Assembly (NCBI GenBank): GCA_965153455.1
Contig: OZ234503.1
Coordinates: 372,001-436,000 of the forward strand
Direction of reading: 5' to 3'
DNA from: Sphagnum compactum
Lineage: Eukaryota; Bryophyta; Sphagnopsida; Sphagnales
DNA: 64,000 nt
Position numbers and translations under genes: made by a program. The notes under the pieces are model-generated. The model worked only from the letters and a program-made list of their open reading frames with translations, was not told where the DNA came from and did not search any database. Positions 49,218 to 59,399 of the stretch are shown here, piece by piece; positions within the stretch are counted from its first letter, which is position 1; each line of letters begins with the position of its first letter.

Positions 49218-50484
49218 GGTGAACCAGCACCCACGTTGGTACCATGGTAAAAATCCCATAATCCCTTTAAATTATTTCTATATGCTTATCTACACCCACT
49301 GTTGGGAGCTGATGAACTCAGTGGGTAGTGATGGCAGCTTGTTACTGCCATTCGTGATGAAGGTGATGGTCTGTCACTTTGTGAGCGACTCTCATGAGGT
49401 TATGACTGCACTCATTGTCATGTTACCTTTCATTGTTGTTGTGGAGATTTCTCTGCAACTTCATCGATCTTAAATTATTTCTGAATATTTACGAACATCC
49501 CATTCTTAGACTAAATCAGTGTCTCTGAGTTCAAATGTAACATTTCTGGGGCTTAATATATTGGCCACTAAGAGGCCTTACTCAACAAGGTAAACTACAA
49601 CGTCGGTTCACTCTGTCCACCTTTTCCTCTGTGCACCATTTTCCGGACAGAAATCTCACTTTGAGCCTTGTAGTGCATGGTTGTTCGATGCTGATAGAAC
49701 TCATGTCATAGGAAGGGTGGGGAGAGTACTGAAATCTTGATTTGGCCTTTGTAAAATGCCATTCTTCACAAATTTAGTTAGGCACCTGGTCAATGACAGA
49801 CACACTGTAGATCATTTGTCTGCATTGATTTTCACTTCTGTGTAATACATCGAGTACCTTGATGTAGGAGGTACCCAACAAGGCCCGTTTTTGTGAATCT
49901 TCTTTGAAACAAAAGAGATTCCAGTCTCCAAATCTTCTGGGTTCAAGATATGTACTCCCAACCTGTTCTTCATAACCCAACATTACAAACACTCATCCTA
50001 TATTTGCAGGTCAATATTGTGCACATTATCTGGAAGGAGAATAGCGGCATATCACATAAGAAGCAATACAATGCCCTGAGACCTCCATCCCCATGTCATA
50101 TATCACTTTGGAGCATTCTCCAGGCTGCTTTGTCATTCTCATGTTCACTTTTCTCCATATTGGTCAGCTTAGGCTATATCATCAATCAAATCCCAAGTGG
50201 AATCTTTCCAAGTGAAAGTGAAAAGAACTGCAAAGTCTTCTTATTAGAGACAATGATGCACAAGCACAACTATCATATGCCTTCACATTTCCTAAATAGT
50301 TTCTCTCCTGTGTGCGCTCTAGTCTACTGAGCTATACCCCCATTTTGCTGCATTCTCTCCACAGCATTTCCTGCTGCTCTTCATTCATTGTAAAACTGAG
50401 CAAAACATGCTTGCAAAACCAGCTCCAAAAGGTGACCTATCTCTAACAGGCACTATTCTACGTCTTAGGATTAACAGTGAACCC
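49218..50484. repeat. Duplicated segment, copy B
   Basis: Same-orientation copy of 420-1262. Extra sequence is present in two places (about 49280-49470 and 49797-50045), where copy A has none. Similarity ends at AACAGTGAACCC near 50484. Like copy A it lies on the 3' side of AKR sequence on the minus strand, here the 5' AKR exons at 57.6-58.5 kb, but with other genes in between. Confidence 0.8.
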
Positions 50485-50702
50485 CAGTCAGCTATTTGAG
50501 CCGGAACATGGGGTGTGTGTAAAATGTGGGCTGGACTGCCATAAGTTGGTGCAACATATATAGCCATTAACGCTTGATGATCGCACTACGTGCATACTCC
50601 AAAGAGCTCCTCAATTTGACAGACATAAATGCTTGTACACTGTGTTCTACCTTTCCTCAGTAACCACTTCAGTACACATAATTAGTATGACTTTGAAAGT
50701 GC

Positions 50703-51751
50703 ATGGTCCAACAGTACATCTTATGGGGCATGACATTGGGGGCCAAGTGGCAAAAATGTGAACTTGTCAACAACAGGCTGGAGCAGTTAGTGCAGGATCT
50801 ATCAGAAGACAATGTATGGCATGCCGATCATATTGTTCCAGTGGCAGATGGTGGTGGTAACTCCTTTCTACCTCTAAAGAAGCTTGCAAGGGTTTAGGAG
50901 GTTAGTCCAATTGTCAAGACCTCTTACAGATCATGTCACACAATGAAAGTCTTCTCTGTATGTGCTGGCATTGTCAGTATTTGAGTGAATTTGAGAAATT
51001 GTAAATTCTTTGTATGGGGTGTAGGGTTGAGTCATAAGGCATCTATCTTATCAAAGAATTCTTTGTGGGTACCTTTGATATCATAACAATCAAGAAACAA
51101 AGTGGAAATATGGGTTCCGAAGAAATAAATTACCGATTCTCTATCTTGATAAACCCTAAACCCATCTGTAGCGTTCAGGCATTGAGCGTATAAGCTGCAT
51201 TGTGAACAGGAGGGTTCCCTCCACCTCAATGATGTAGAAAAGAGAAACAACTGGAGCTGTGTGATTCATGCGAAAGTGACAATGACAAAGCACTGCTTCA
51301 AATCAACATCGCTGGCAGTGCATTCTCAGCTTCATCACCATAACAGAATATTGCCAACTGGAGGACACCAGTTCTCCCAGTGGAAGATCAAGAATCACTG
51401 GACGAGCCACCTTTTGATGACAAATCATTGAGCAAGATCAATAAAGATAAAAGCTGTGCAGATGTGTCTAGTTTATCACAGACTGTTGTTGACATGACCA
51501 TTATTCCTGACACAGCTGAAGATCAGGAATCATTCTTAGGTGCACTTATTGATGACAAAACAGTCGCAGACAATAAATGCTCATCATCATGCTCACATCT
51601 GTTGCTGGAACAAAATGTTGACATCAATTTGAGAGCTACCAGTCTCACAGAGGATGATCAGGAATCATTGGGTCTGCATCTTTCTGAATATCCAACCTTT
51701 GGCAGCAGATTTAATGCCATATTTCTTAAGAGAGTTAACCATCCTGTGTAA
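50703..51751 (+). pseudogene. HNH-motif gene remnant (SNF2/HNH, ZRANB3-like)
   Basis: The first piece reads NNRLEQLVQDLSEDNVWHAD then HIVPVADGGG, ending at GGTG|GTAACT. W-ADHI-PV--GGG is the first half of the HNH nuclease motif found after the SNF2 helicase in ZRANB3-like proteins of plants and animals. The second half, with its CxxC/CH residues, is only vaguely present (RSCHT near 50930). A second piece from 51210 reads GFPPPQ, stop, CRKEKQLELCDSCESDNDKA, then a stop at 51341, and continues in the same frame to 51751 with three EDQESL/EDDQESL-type acidic repeats. The stops replace expected Arg and Gln. Linking the two pieces to one gene is inference; a SNF2 domain is not visible. Confidence 0.5.
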
Positions 51752-52099
51752 TAGGTAAAATTTTGGACACCAGTGTAGCAAATTGATCATGTGCAACCCC
51801 CTTATAGATATATGCCTGGCTACTGTGCCAATTCCAATTCTTGAAGAAGTTAGTACTGAGTGATACAATGCGTCTATCGATCCCTCTGAGTAGTCAACCA
51901 GATAGGGAACTATGAGCTATCCTTTCATGACATGTCCCTGCCTTCAGCCTCTTAGGATATTTCTCCTATTCTACACAAATGTTGCTTGATGCAAACCAAC
52001 GTCTGTTTTAGGGACAGTTTCTACTCTACGTGGTGCTTTTAATCAACTGATCTCCATTAACATATTTTTTCTAATGCACAATATTGTTTGCCATGATTG

Positions 52100-52345
52100 C
52101 AGATGTCGATCAAGATAATAACTTGAGCAGTGAAAGTGACAGTCTGGCTTACTCCTGGGAACCAAGATTGACCATTGAGCCAACATTGTAAAGGATGCGA
52201 CTTGAGCTTTTCCTGGCCTTCTTCACCAAAATGTCCAGGAGCTGAACGCCACTTTGAGACTTCATAGCGTTCAACGAGAAAGTATCTTGCTTTTCCTCGA
52301 GATACTTTTGCCATGAATCAGTAGCCATTCCATGAGTAAGCACAT
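52100..52345 (+). other. Possible further exon of the 50.7-51.8 kb gene
   Basis: After a TGATTGCAG acceptor the plus strand reads ADVDQDNNLSSESDSLAYSW, EPRLTIEPTL, then a stop and RMRLELFLAFFTKMSRS. The acidic serine-rich start is similar in style to the preceding segment. Support is weak. Confidence 0.25.
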
Positions 52346-52349
52346 TGCT

Positions 52350-54050
52350 ACTAGCAGCTGAGGTGATGTGAAATTGGACACTGGGGAGAAGTAGAAAAGA
52401 GCCGGTAGGTAATGGTAAATCGGTGCACTACTTCCAAAAGAGAAAGAAACAGCATGCTTATTGGAAACAAAACATCCGCAGCAGCATGCACATGGTCTGT
52501 TGGGTAGGCTATAGCACTACAGCATCCTCAAATACCAAATAATTTCAAGGGTTCCTGGTAAATTGCGGGCTGCAGCAACACTCTTTCAGTCTACTGGCGG
52601 AGGAGGTATCTCCGGACTGGGCCTGCCTTGTGTATCAAAGATGGCAACTGCCTATGACAAGTGTGTGCTTTGCGTGCAAGTTAAGGTATGTAGGTGTCAC
52701 CAAAAGAAATGGAGCCTGTGCTATATGTGCAAGTTAAGGAACATTGGTGTCTCCAAAAGAAATGGGGACACAAAGAGTACAACCTCCTACTCTGATCAAC
52801 TCTTCTACAGTCCTGATCATGCATTACATTGACTAGTCATATCCTATGAATGTCCTAGAAATAGGGACACATTACTCTCTGCTTTAGTTCAACAGTGTAA
52901 CATGAACATACATATGAGGTATGGGGAACAAATCCAATGTAAAGTCTGAAGGCAGTTTTGGATCAGATCACTCCAGTTTATTCTCAGGAGCTATCTTCAT
53001 CTTCTTGATGGCATCTCAACTTCCACAACCCAAACCCTCTGATCACATTTTCCCACCATTGACATGAAGTCCAAATCCCATCTTCTACACAATAACCCTT
53101 CTGATTCCCAACATCCTAGAAGCTTTCACAAGTGAGAAGCAATTCCTCTGAAGTTCCCAACAACCAGCATTCACATAGTATAACATGAATTTTTCCAACA
53201 TCCCAACCATAATGTCTAAAGGAAAACATAAACCCACTCAGAGTGCCTTACAGATAGGTACTCATTTCCCTCAAGAGCTATCCCACTGTGACCTGGGAAA
53301 ATGCCCCATATTCTTCAAGCATACTAACTTGAGAATGAGAATGCCATCACAGACCGGCTCTTTCAAATCCCTTAATAATCTTCATCACTTCCAAAACATA
53401 GGCACTAATGTAATTGTTCCATAGTAAGTCTCTGATCTCCTGAGATAACACTTCCCAAGGCAGTGGACAGTTTTGGTAAAATCTGCAGCTCTGAGACCCA
53501 AAACCTGTTACTATAGACATCACACTTTAGAACACATGCAATGAGGTCTTGAGTACTTAGCTTTTCTCCTTTTACATCTGTTGCTTCTACTGAACCTCAA
53601 TTTCCATTTATTTTGCATCCCTTCGCAAGCGCGTTGCCTCCATAAATCCAACCGACCACTGATAGCCTAGCAACAAATTGGCATCCACCACCCCATGCCT
53701 CATGAAGAACACAAACCACAATCAACAAACAATTTACCACCAAAACATAACACACAACATGGAAAGTCACAAAAGACCAACAAGACCCCATCAACATTAA
53801 CTCACAAACAAACAACACAAAGATAGAAATTTGGAAAACACAAAAGCAGCCCACATAGCCTTCCCTACTCCTTTCATACATCATGATTATTCCAAAACAT
53901 CAAAGACAACATCACTTTGCATTATTGTTTTCCCTCTTCCAATTATGTCAGATAACCCTTAAAACTATGTTCTCAATTGCCAAGAAGTATCCATCACTGT
54001 TCCACATCACATAGTTACTAGGGGTATTGCTACTCGCAATGCAATTCAAT
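52350..54050. other. Spacer, nothing recognised
   Basis: Short frames on both strands show no motifs. A short repeated phrase, TGTGCAAGTTAAGG / CGTGCAAGTTAAGG, occurs at about 52675 and 52727. Confidence 0.35.
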
Positions 54051-54059
54051 TATACTTGC

Positions 54060-54790
54060 TTCCCAACCCCCAAGGCAGCTATTGCAAGTTCCACAAAGCA
54101 CAACAAGCATGCAGCTAATTATACAGATTCAACAGGTGCAAGTTGAAAGAAGCGCTTGATATGGCTGACCTCTAGGTCCAATGGTTTCACTTTCACATTC
54201 TTCAATCTATCCACCAACCCATAAATCAATTAACCAACACTTTTGGAAACAACACTCCATGAATTTCAATTGCAATAACCAATAATTTTCTTTTGACACC
54301 CTCACTTTTAAACCAAGATTTTGTTTACACACAATATTTTGTAGGCATATTGATTATAATGCATAAAGTGGTATAAACAAGTCAATTAGATATCTATGAC
54401 TTTCCATTTGTAAGACATTCAGGTGTTCTCTAACATTTGTAGACAACAGCTCAATGGAAACAAAATCTAGACAAAATGCAAATTTAGGCCAACCTTAGTT
54501 CAGCTTTGGTGTCACTTGATGTCCCACGGTCATGACCCTTACATGGAGAGGTTCCAGCTTGTAATTCTGTAGAGGGCATACCGTATGCAAACCACAAACA
54601 ACAAAGGGAGCCCATTCATGAACTTCACCCCCATCCTTAATAATTTTAAGCATGGCAGCACGCAAAGACAAGGATAGATCCTTTCCACTCCTCAGTTCTG
54701 GTTAAAAACCTTTTCATAAAAACCTTTAGTTTCCTCATTCCAACAAAACAAGAATCACCCACTTTTCAACCTCCACAAGGCCTGAGTTCC
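54060..54790 (-). repeat. Tandem duplicate of the CHAT gene 3' end
   Basis: This block repeats 54830-55440 at an offset of about 690-730 bp. It includes decayed copies of the last exon (minus-strand VKPLDL, KRFFQLAPVESV then stop, near 54130-54190) and of the CHAT C-terminal coding part near 54550-54760. The anchors TGCAATACC, GGAAACAACACTCCATGAAT and AATTTTAAGCATGGCAGCAC are in both. It lies directly downstream of the gene's stop and cannot encode a complete product. Confidence 0.88.
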
Positions 54791-54803
54791 CTAGACAGCT
54801 TTT

Positions 54804-57446
54804 TCAAGTTCCACAAAGTGCAATAAGTCTGTCCGATTTCACTGATTCCACTGATTTGACAGGTGCCAGTTCAAAGAAGCGCTTAACAGGGTGTCCATCT
54901 AGGTCCAATGGTTCCACTTTCACATCCTTGAATCTACCCAGCAACCCATAAATCAATTAACCAACATTTTTGGAAACAACACTCCATGAATTTCAATTGC
55001 AATACCCAAGATTTTGTTTACACAATATTTTGTACGCATATTGATCATAATGCATAAAGTGGCATAAACAAGTCAATTAGATATCTATGAGTTTCCATTT
55101 GTAAGACAATAAACTGTTCTCTAACACTTGTAGACAACAGCTCAATGGAAACAAAAGCTAGACAAAATGCAAATTTAGGCTCACCTTCCACTTTTGTGTC
55201 ACTTGATGTCCCACAGTCATGACACTTACATGAAGAGGTTCCAGCTTGTAATTCTGTAGGAAGGTTTACCGTAGGGAAACTACAAACAACAAAGGGGGCC
55301 CATTCATGAACTTCGCCCTCGTCCTTAATAATTTTAAGCATGGCAGCACGCAAAGATGAGGCTACATCCTTTCCACTCCTAAGTTCCATATAAAAACCTT
55401 TCATCAACTCACAAGTAGATGAATCACCCACTTTCCATTGTGAGACAACAACACATGGAACCCCTGCAATCGTTAGAGCTCGAGGCAAGTTCAAAACTCC
55501 CTCTCCCCTGATTTGTCCTCTTGCAGTGTCACATGCACTTAGAACCACCATGTGAGCTTTCCATTGAAATCCACATCCACTGATGTTTTCTGACTTAAGT
55601 ATGTGAGGTGCACGTTTTGAAATTGGGACAACAATTCCACTGCAAATCCCCCCTACTTCACCATGCCTTGATATCTGAGCTTCTTCTTTAACATCCACCA
55701 TGGAGAACAACAAGTCTCCCAGTTCAGTCTCATCCTGGGCATTGTCATAGTCAAAATTTTCATCATCTTCGGCTCTACGCATGGCTCCTTGCCCTGCAGT
55801 ATGTGCTCATGGAACAGAGTCTCTTAGATTCCAACTGGAGCTAAGTTGTTCATACTTTTGAGAGAATATTGTTGGACCTCATGGAAAGATAGAATTACAT
55901 AGAGTAGCCATACCCAATTGACACTCATACTACCATTGCACATTATCTTCTCATGACAATTTTCTTACTACACATACATGGCAAACTATTTGTGTTCCAC
56001 AACACACCATATGCATGTAAGACTGTGTTAGCATGTCAGCCTTTCCCATCACTAGCAATACGGAGATTCCAAGCTTACCATAATTTTGTTAACATGATGA
56101 AGCAGGCGAAGCCAATACAATTGCACCCTTCTTGACCTTTAGACGATCATCTTGTCCAATGCCATGTGCTGCAATGGGGAAAACCACCTGCTTCACACCA
56201 TTCACTGATGGATATTTTGCCCACTTCAAAACTTCAGACGGAGTTGCTTCAGGTCCCACCAACTTCTTCACATGTTGTCTCCCAAATAACTCCTCAATGA
56301 AGTTCACCTCTTCACCACTCACCTTGAGACGCATTGGGGACATTTCTGGGTCTCCAATTGCCTTGCCATGCCTTTGAGGACGCTCTTTGTATGCTGGGTC
56401 TCCAACTGCAACTATAGTTCCAGGTTTTGTATCAAGTGGGACATTTTGATTCAGTTCTTTCAAACGTTGGTTACAACATTGAAGCATCCTCAATGATGGT
56501 GTAACACTTATGGTATGACTCTGAATAAGGTATCCTTCTCCTACAGGAGAATTAGGCTTTCATAGTGCGGCAAATGGAACATCGCTGAGTATCTGGAAAG
56601 ACACAGATTGCAATTTGACAATAGTAAAGTCACATTGGCAAGTTACCTATAGGAAAAAGTTTAGCAAACAGGGAAACACTGTTTGCACTCTTGAATGCAG
56701 GCTAAAAATTCACATGTATGTCCTTTTGGCAAATTTCTAGAAATAGTTGGAAAGTTCTTTTCTTTCAGATTCACCCTAGTTGCTACAGTCCCCTCTTCAC
56801 CTGTAGACTATTCTAGCTAAGGCTTTTGACGTCAAAGGTTGGAGTTTTCTGTTCAGTTTACCAGCTGTGGACTAGTCCCCTCTGTGACACGATTGTCTTC
56901 TATCACCAAGTTTTCCTGCTCCATGTAATTGGGCATGTCTTGGCAGCATTTACGACAATAAAACATGAACTAGACAGTTCCACGAACTTATCCTTCAAAT
57001 TATTTAGCATAGACGAGACCACAAACTTTCCAGTCCTTGAAGTGCTTTAAGGGGAAAAGAAGGATCCACTGTTCAGAATAGGTATGTGATTACATGTTGA
57101 TGTATTTTCAATTGGACAACATGAATTTCTTGAGTGTCTTATGTCCTCAGTTGAAACAAGTGAACACAAACTGAACTTTCACAGCAAGATTTTGCAGTGC
57201 CATGCAAAGAGCTACATACCTCAGGTGAAACAATTATTAATTTATCCTCTTGCTCCATGTCATCCAAAACGTTTGCAACAGGGCTGATGAGCATCTCATA
57301 CATCCATTCCAAAAATACATTGACAACTTCTCTTTCAACTTCATTTGCCTAGATGAAATGGTCATGCTTGACCAACATCAAAGCTTTATGGCGCAGGATT
57401 GAGTCCTCTTTTTGTCTAATTTGAGTGAGAGAACATCAAAATGATT
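54804..57446 (-). pseudogene. CHAT-domain (caspase-like) protein, 4 exons with stops
   Basis: CHAT domains are caspase/separase-related cysteine-protease folds, often joined to TPRs. Minus-strand exons: 57446-57220 (VNVFLEWMYEMLISPVANVL, IIVSPE), 56592-56079 (ILSDVPFAAL, YLIQSHTISVTPSLRML, VAVGDPAY, catalytic His in PIAAHG), 55793-55185 (catalytic Cys in VVLSACDTARG, EGVLNLPRALTIAGVP, SQWKVGD, EWAPFVVCSF) and 54916-54804 (KRFFELAPVKSV, stop). All borders are GT/AG with matching phases (0, 1, 1). The frame holds four stops, at 57436 (TGA), 57349 (TAG), 56560 (TGA) and 56089 (TAA), each one C-to-T step from Arg or Gln. There are no frameshifts. TPRs are not found upstream; instead AKR first exons precede it. 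It is probably a young pseudogene, unless the stops are assembly errors or are bypassed. Confidence 0.8.
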
Positions 57447-57597
57447 CTGCAAGAAGCACAGGCAGTTGGGAATCGACTAAAAAGGAATAAAACTTGGCAA
57501 CCGATAGGAAAGGAAACGTATCGATACAACAGCTAGAAAGAGATATATCACTCCTCAGAGTATGCTGAAGACAGAAAGAGCCTTTACCATAGCGAGC

Positions 57598-58549
57598 GAC
57601 AAATTTCATGAAGCCAAGGACGAGATTTGCACCCAGATACTCCTTCAAGAACTTGCAATAAATTTCTTCAGCAGGTCCATCTGCGACAGAGATAGATTCC
57701 GCTTTTGTTAAGTTTTAAAGTACCAGTTCCCATGTATGAAAGAACAACTCGGACTACTAACATATGTGAAAGAAATTCCCGGTCCATAGAATTCAGATAT
57801 TTTGCCGACCTTAATGCAAATCAATACTCCGAGACTTGCTTGCATGTCCTCCTTCACAGAGAACATGAGAGTTTTGTAACAACTAGGCTGTTCGTAAAAG
57901 CTAGGGCTTCAGCATTCCTTACAACATTTGCAATTTTCAGTTCTTGCTACAAAACTGTAGTGCATCTAAACTAGGGTTTCCACTTTCTCTGACAACATTT
58001 GCAATTCTGAGATCTTGCTGCAAAACTGTAGTGCATCGAAACTAGGGTTTCAGCATTCCCTTAAAATATTGGCAATTTTCAGATCTTGCTGCAAAATATA
58101 GGAATACATCTACTACTGACACAATCCGATGAGCCTGGTCCCAAAGGGAAACAAAACTCACAGATGTCAGCCATGTCGAAGACACCAAGGCCTGCAAAGG
58201 CGTATCGTTTCATCTCCTCGGCAGCCTTCTTTTGGTCATTTTTTCCACGGCCTCCAGCCACCTGCCACATTCCTAAGACCGCACAGCAACACACCAATTC
58301 AAGAATCCGTAAGGAAGGAAACTCGTTATTTTACATTGTTGAATGAAATCCGAACATAATTGTCAAAGGAAGCGGGGGGGGAAAGAGAGCTCGATTTCAA
58401 GTTGCCGTTGAATTCCTGGGAGAAATATTTCGAACAAGGAGAGGCGACAGATACGGAGACAGAGAACCTGTGATAATGGCAGGAATTGGGAAGCTTCCAA
58501 CTGAGCGAACAGGAATGGAGCTACCATGGCTGCCCATGGTCGTCGGCAT
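57598..58549 (-). pseudogene. Aldo/keto reductase, first three exons
   Basis: Minus-strand exons 58549-58468 (MPTTMGSHGSSIPVRSVG, ending IIT), 58272-58162 (GMWQVAGGRGKN, KAAEEMKRYAFAGLGVFDMA) and 57680-57598 (YGPAEEIYCKFLKEYLGANL, FMKFVARYG) join cleanly in phase 1 at GT/AG borders and have no stops. GMWQ, GxxxFDMADIYGPAE and FxKFV are hallmarks of the N-terminus of the same AKR subfamily as the exons at 1.4-3.0 kb. The Met at 58549 is the first in frame; the frame is open further upstream. The next expected exon is absent. The next acceptor downstream belongs to the CHAT remnant, and the phase is compatible (phase 1), so a chimeric transcript is possible. Confidence 0.75.
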
Positions 58550-58619
58550 GTCCGTGGGCCGACGATCTGCCTCCAGTTCCGCCACATCCAATTCTTCCTC
58601 AAATCCCTTTACTTTCCGA

Positions 58620-58985
58620 TTCCTTTGCCTTTGGCCAGCGTCGAATTTACAAACAACGGAAAGTCGAAACCTTCGACTGCTTGGCTTGAAAGCGATGAAA
58701 GTAAACCGCAGCGTCCTTGGTCATGAACAGTGCCAATGAATCATGTTACAATGACTGGAGCTCTACTGAAATATATATAATCATTATTATTATTATCGTC
58801 GCCTGGATTGAATTGGAGCCTGACAACGGTCTCGACATTTGTTCTCACCAGATTGTTCTCCCTCCTTGCACAGGATGTTTTCTTTGGGAATAAAAGGTCT
58901 TGCCTCGGCATTTTATTTGCATCATCATCTTTTCGTCTTTTTTTGCACTGTTTGCTCCACGTCTCCAGGAGCCTTTTCTTTTTTG
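58620..58985 (+). repeat. AKR upstream region, inverted-duplicate copy 1
   Basis: This region spans the AKR 5' leader and promoter. It matches the reverse complement of 63610-63960. Shared text, read on the plus strand here: GCGTCGAATTTACAA, TTATTATTATTATCG, GCCTGGA, CGGTCTCGACATTT, TCACCAGATTG, TTTCTTTGGGA and TTTGCTCCACGTCTC. The copies differ by small indels. Confidence 0.85.
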
Positions 58986-59014
58986 CTGGATATATATATG
59001 GCCAGGAAGCTATA

Positions 59015-59355
59015 TCTATATTATAATTCCGCTCAGTCCTTATTATGGTACTTTTGAATGGTCCTCCACTCAGTAACTTTGTGGACAGGGGCCTGGGAGA
59101 GTGGGAGTGGCTGGGGCCTGAGAGTACCAAATATTTTTTTTAATATATTAATTCTGCTCATGGTCCTCCAAAATGGTACTTTTGAATGGCACTTTGTTAC
59201 ACACAGCCGATCACTTTGTGTAACACGCCCAAAAACCTACCTACTTTGGTTTTGGGCCCACCTGCCACTCTGCCTGAAACCCTGCCCTCTCAAGAATCTC
59301 CGAGGTCACATCACGGGGGACTTCACAGTGGCCTTCGGCCACGGGCACCCACTAG
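59015..59355 (+). mobile_element. Non-autonomous Helitron, 341 bp
   Basis: A host A at 59014 is followed by TCTATATTATAATTCC, a typical Helitron 5' start, and the element ends with the hairpin GTGGCC-TTC-GGCCAC (59328-59342), then GGGCACCCACTAG and a host T. Insertion between A and T, the lack of target duplication, the hairpin 9 bp before CTAG and the lack of coding capacity all fit. Internally a phrase with GGTACTTTTGAATGG occurs twice (59047 and 59177). The CACGGGCACCCACTAG end resembles the ends at 47.3 kb. Confidence 0.75.
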
Positions 59356-59399
59356 TTGAAAATTAAAAGTGCTAAAATCAAGTGTTTTCTAATATTGCC

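Noticed and set aside
53185-53424. Possible leucine-rich or resistance-gene exon
   Set aside because: No regular leucine spacing in any frame on either strand when read through.
57436-57438. Stop readthrough or recoding in the CHAT gene
   Set aside because: Four stops of three kinds (TGA, TAG, TGA, TAA) in one gene, plus the same decay in nearby transposons, fit pseudogene decay better than programmed recoding.
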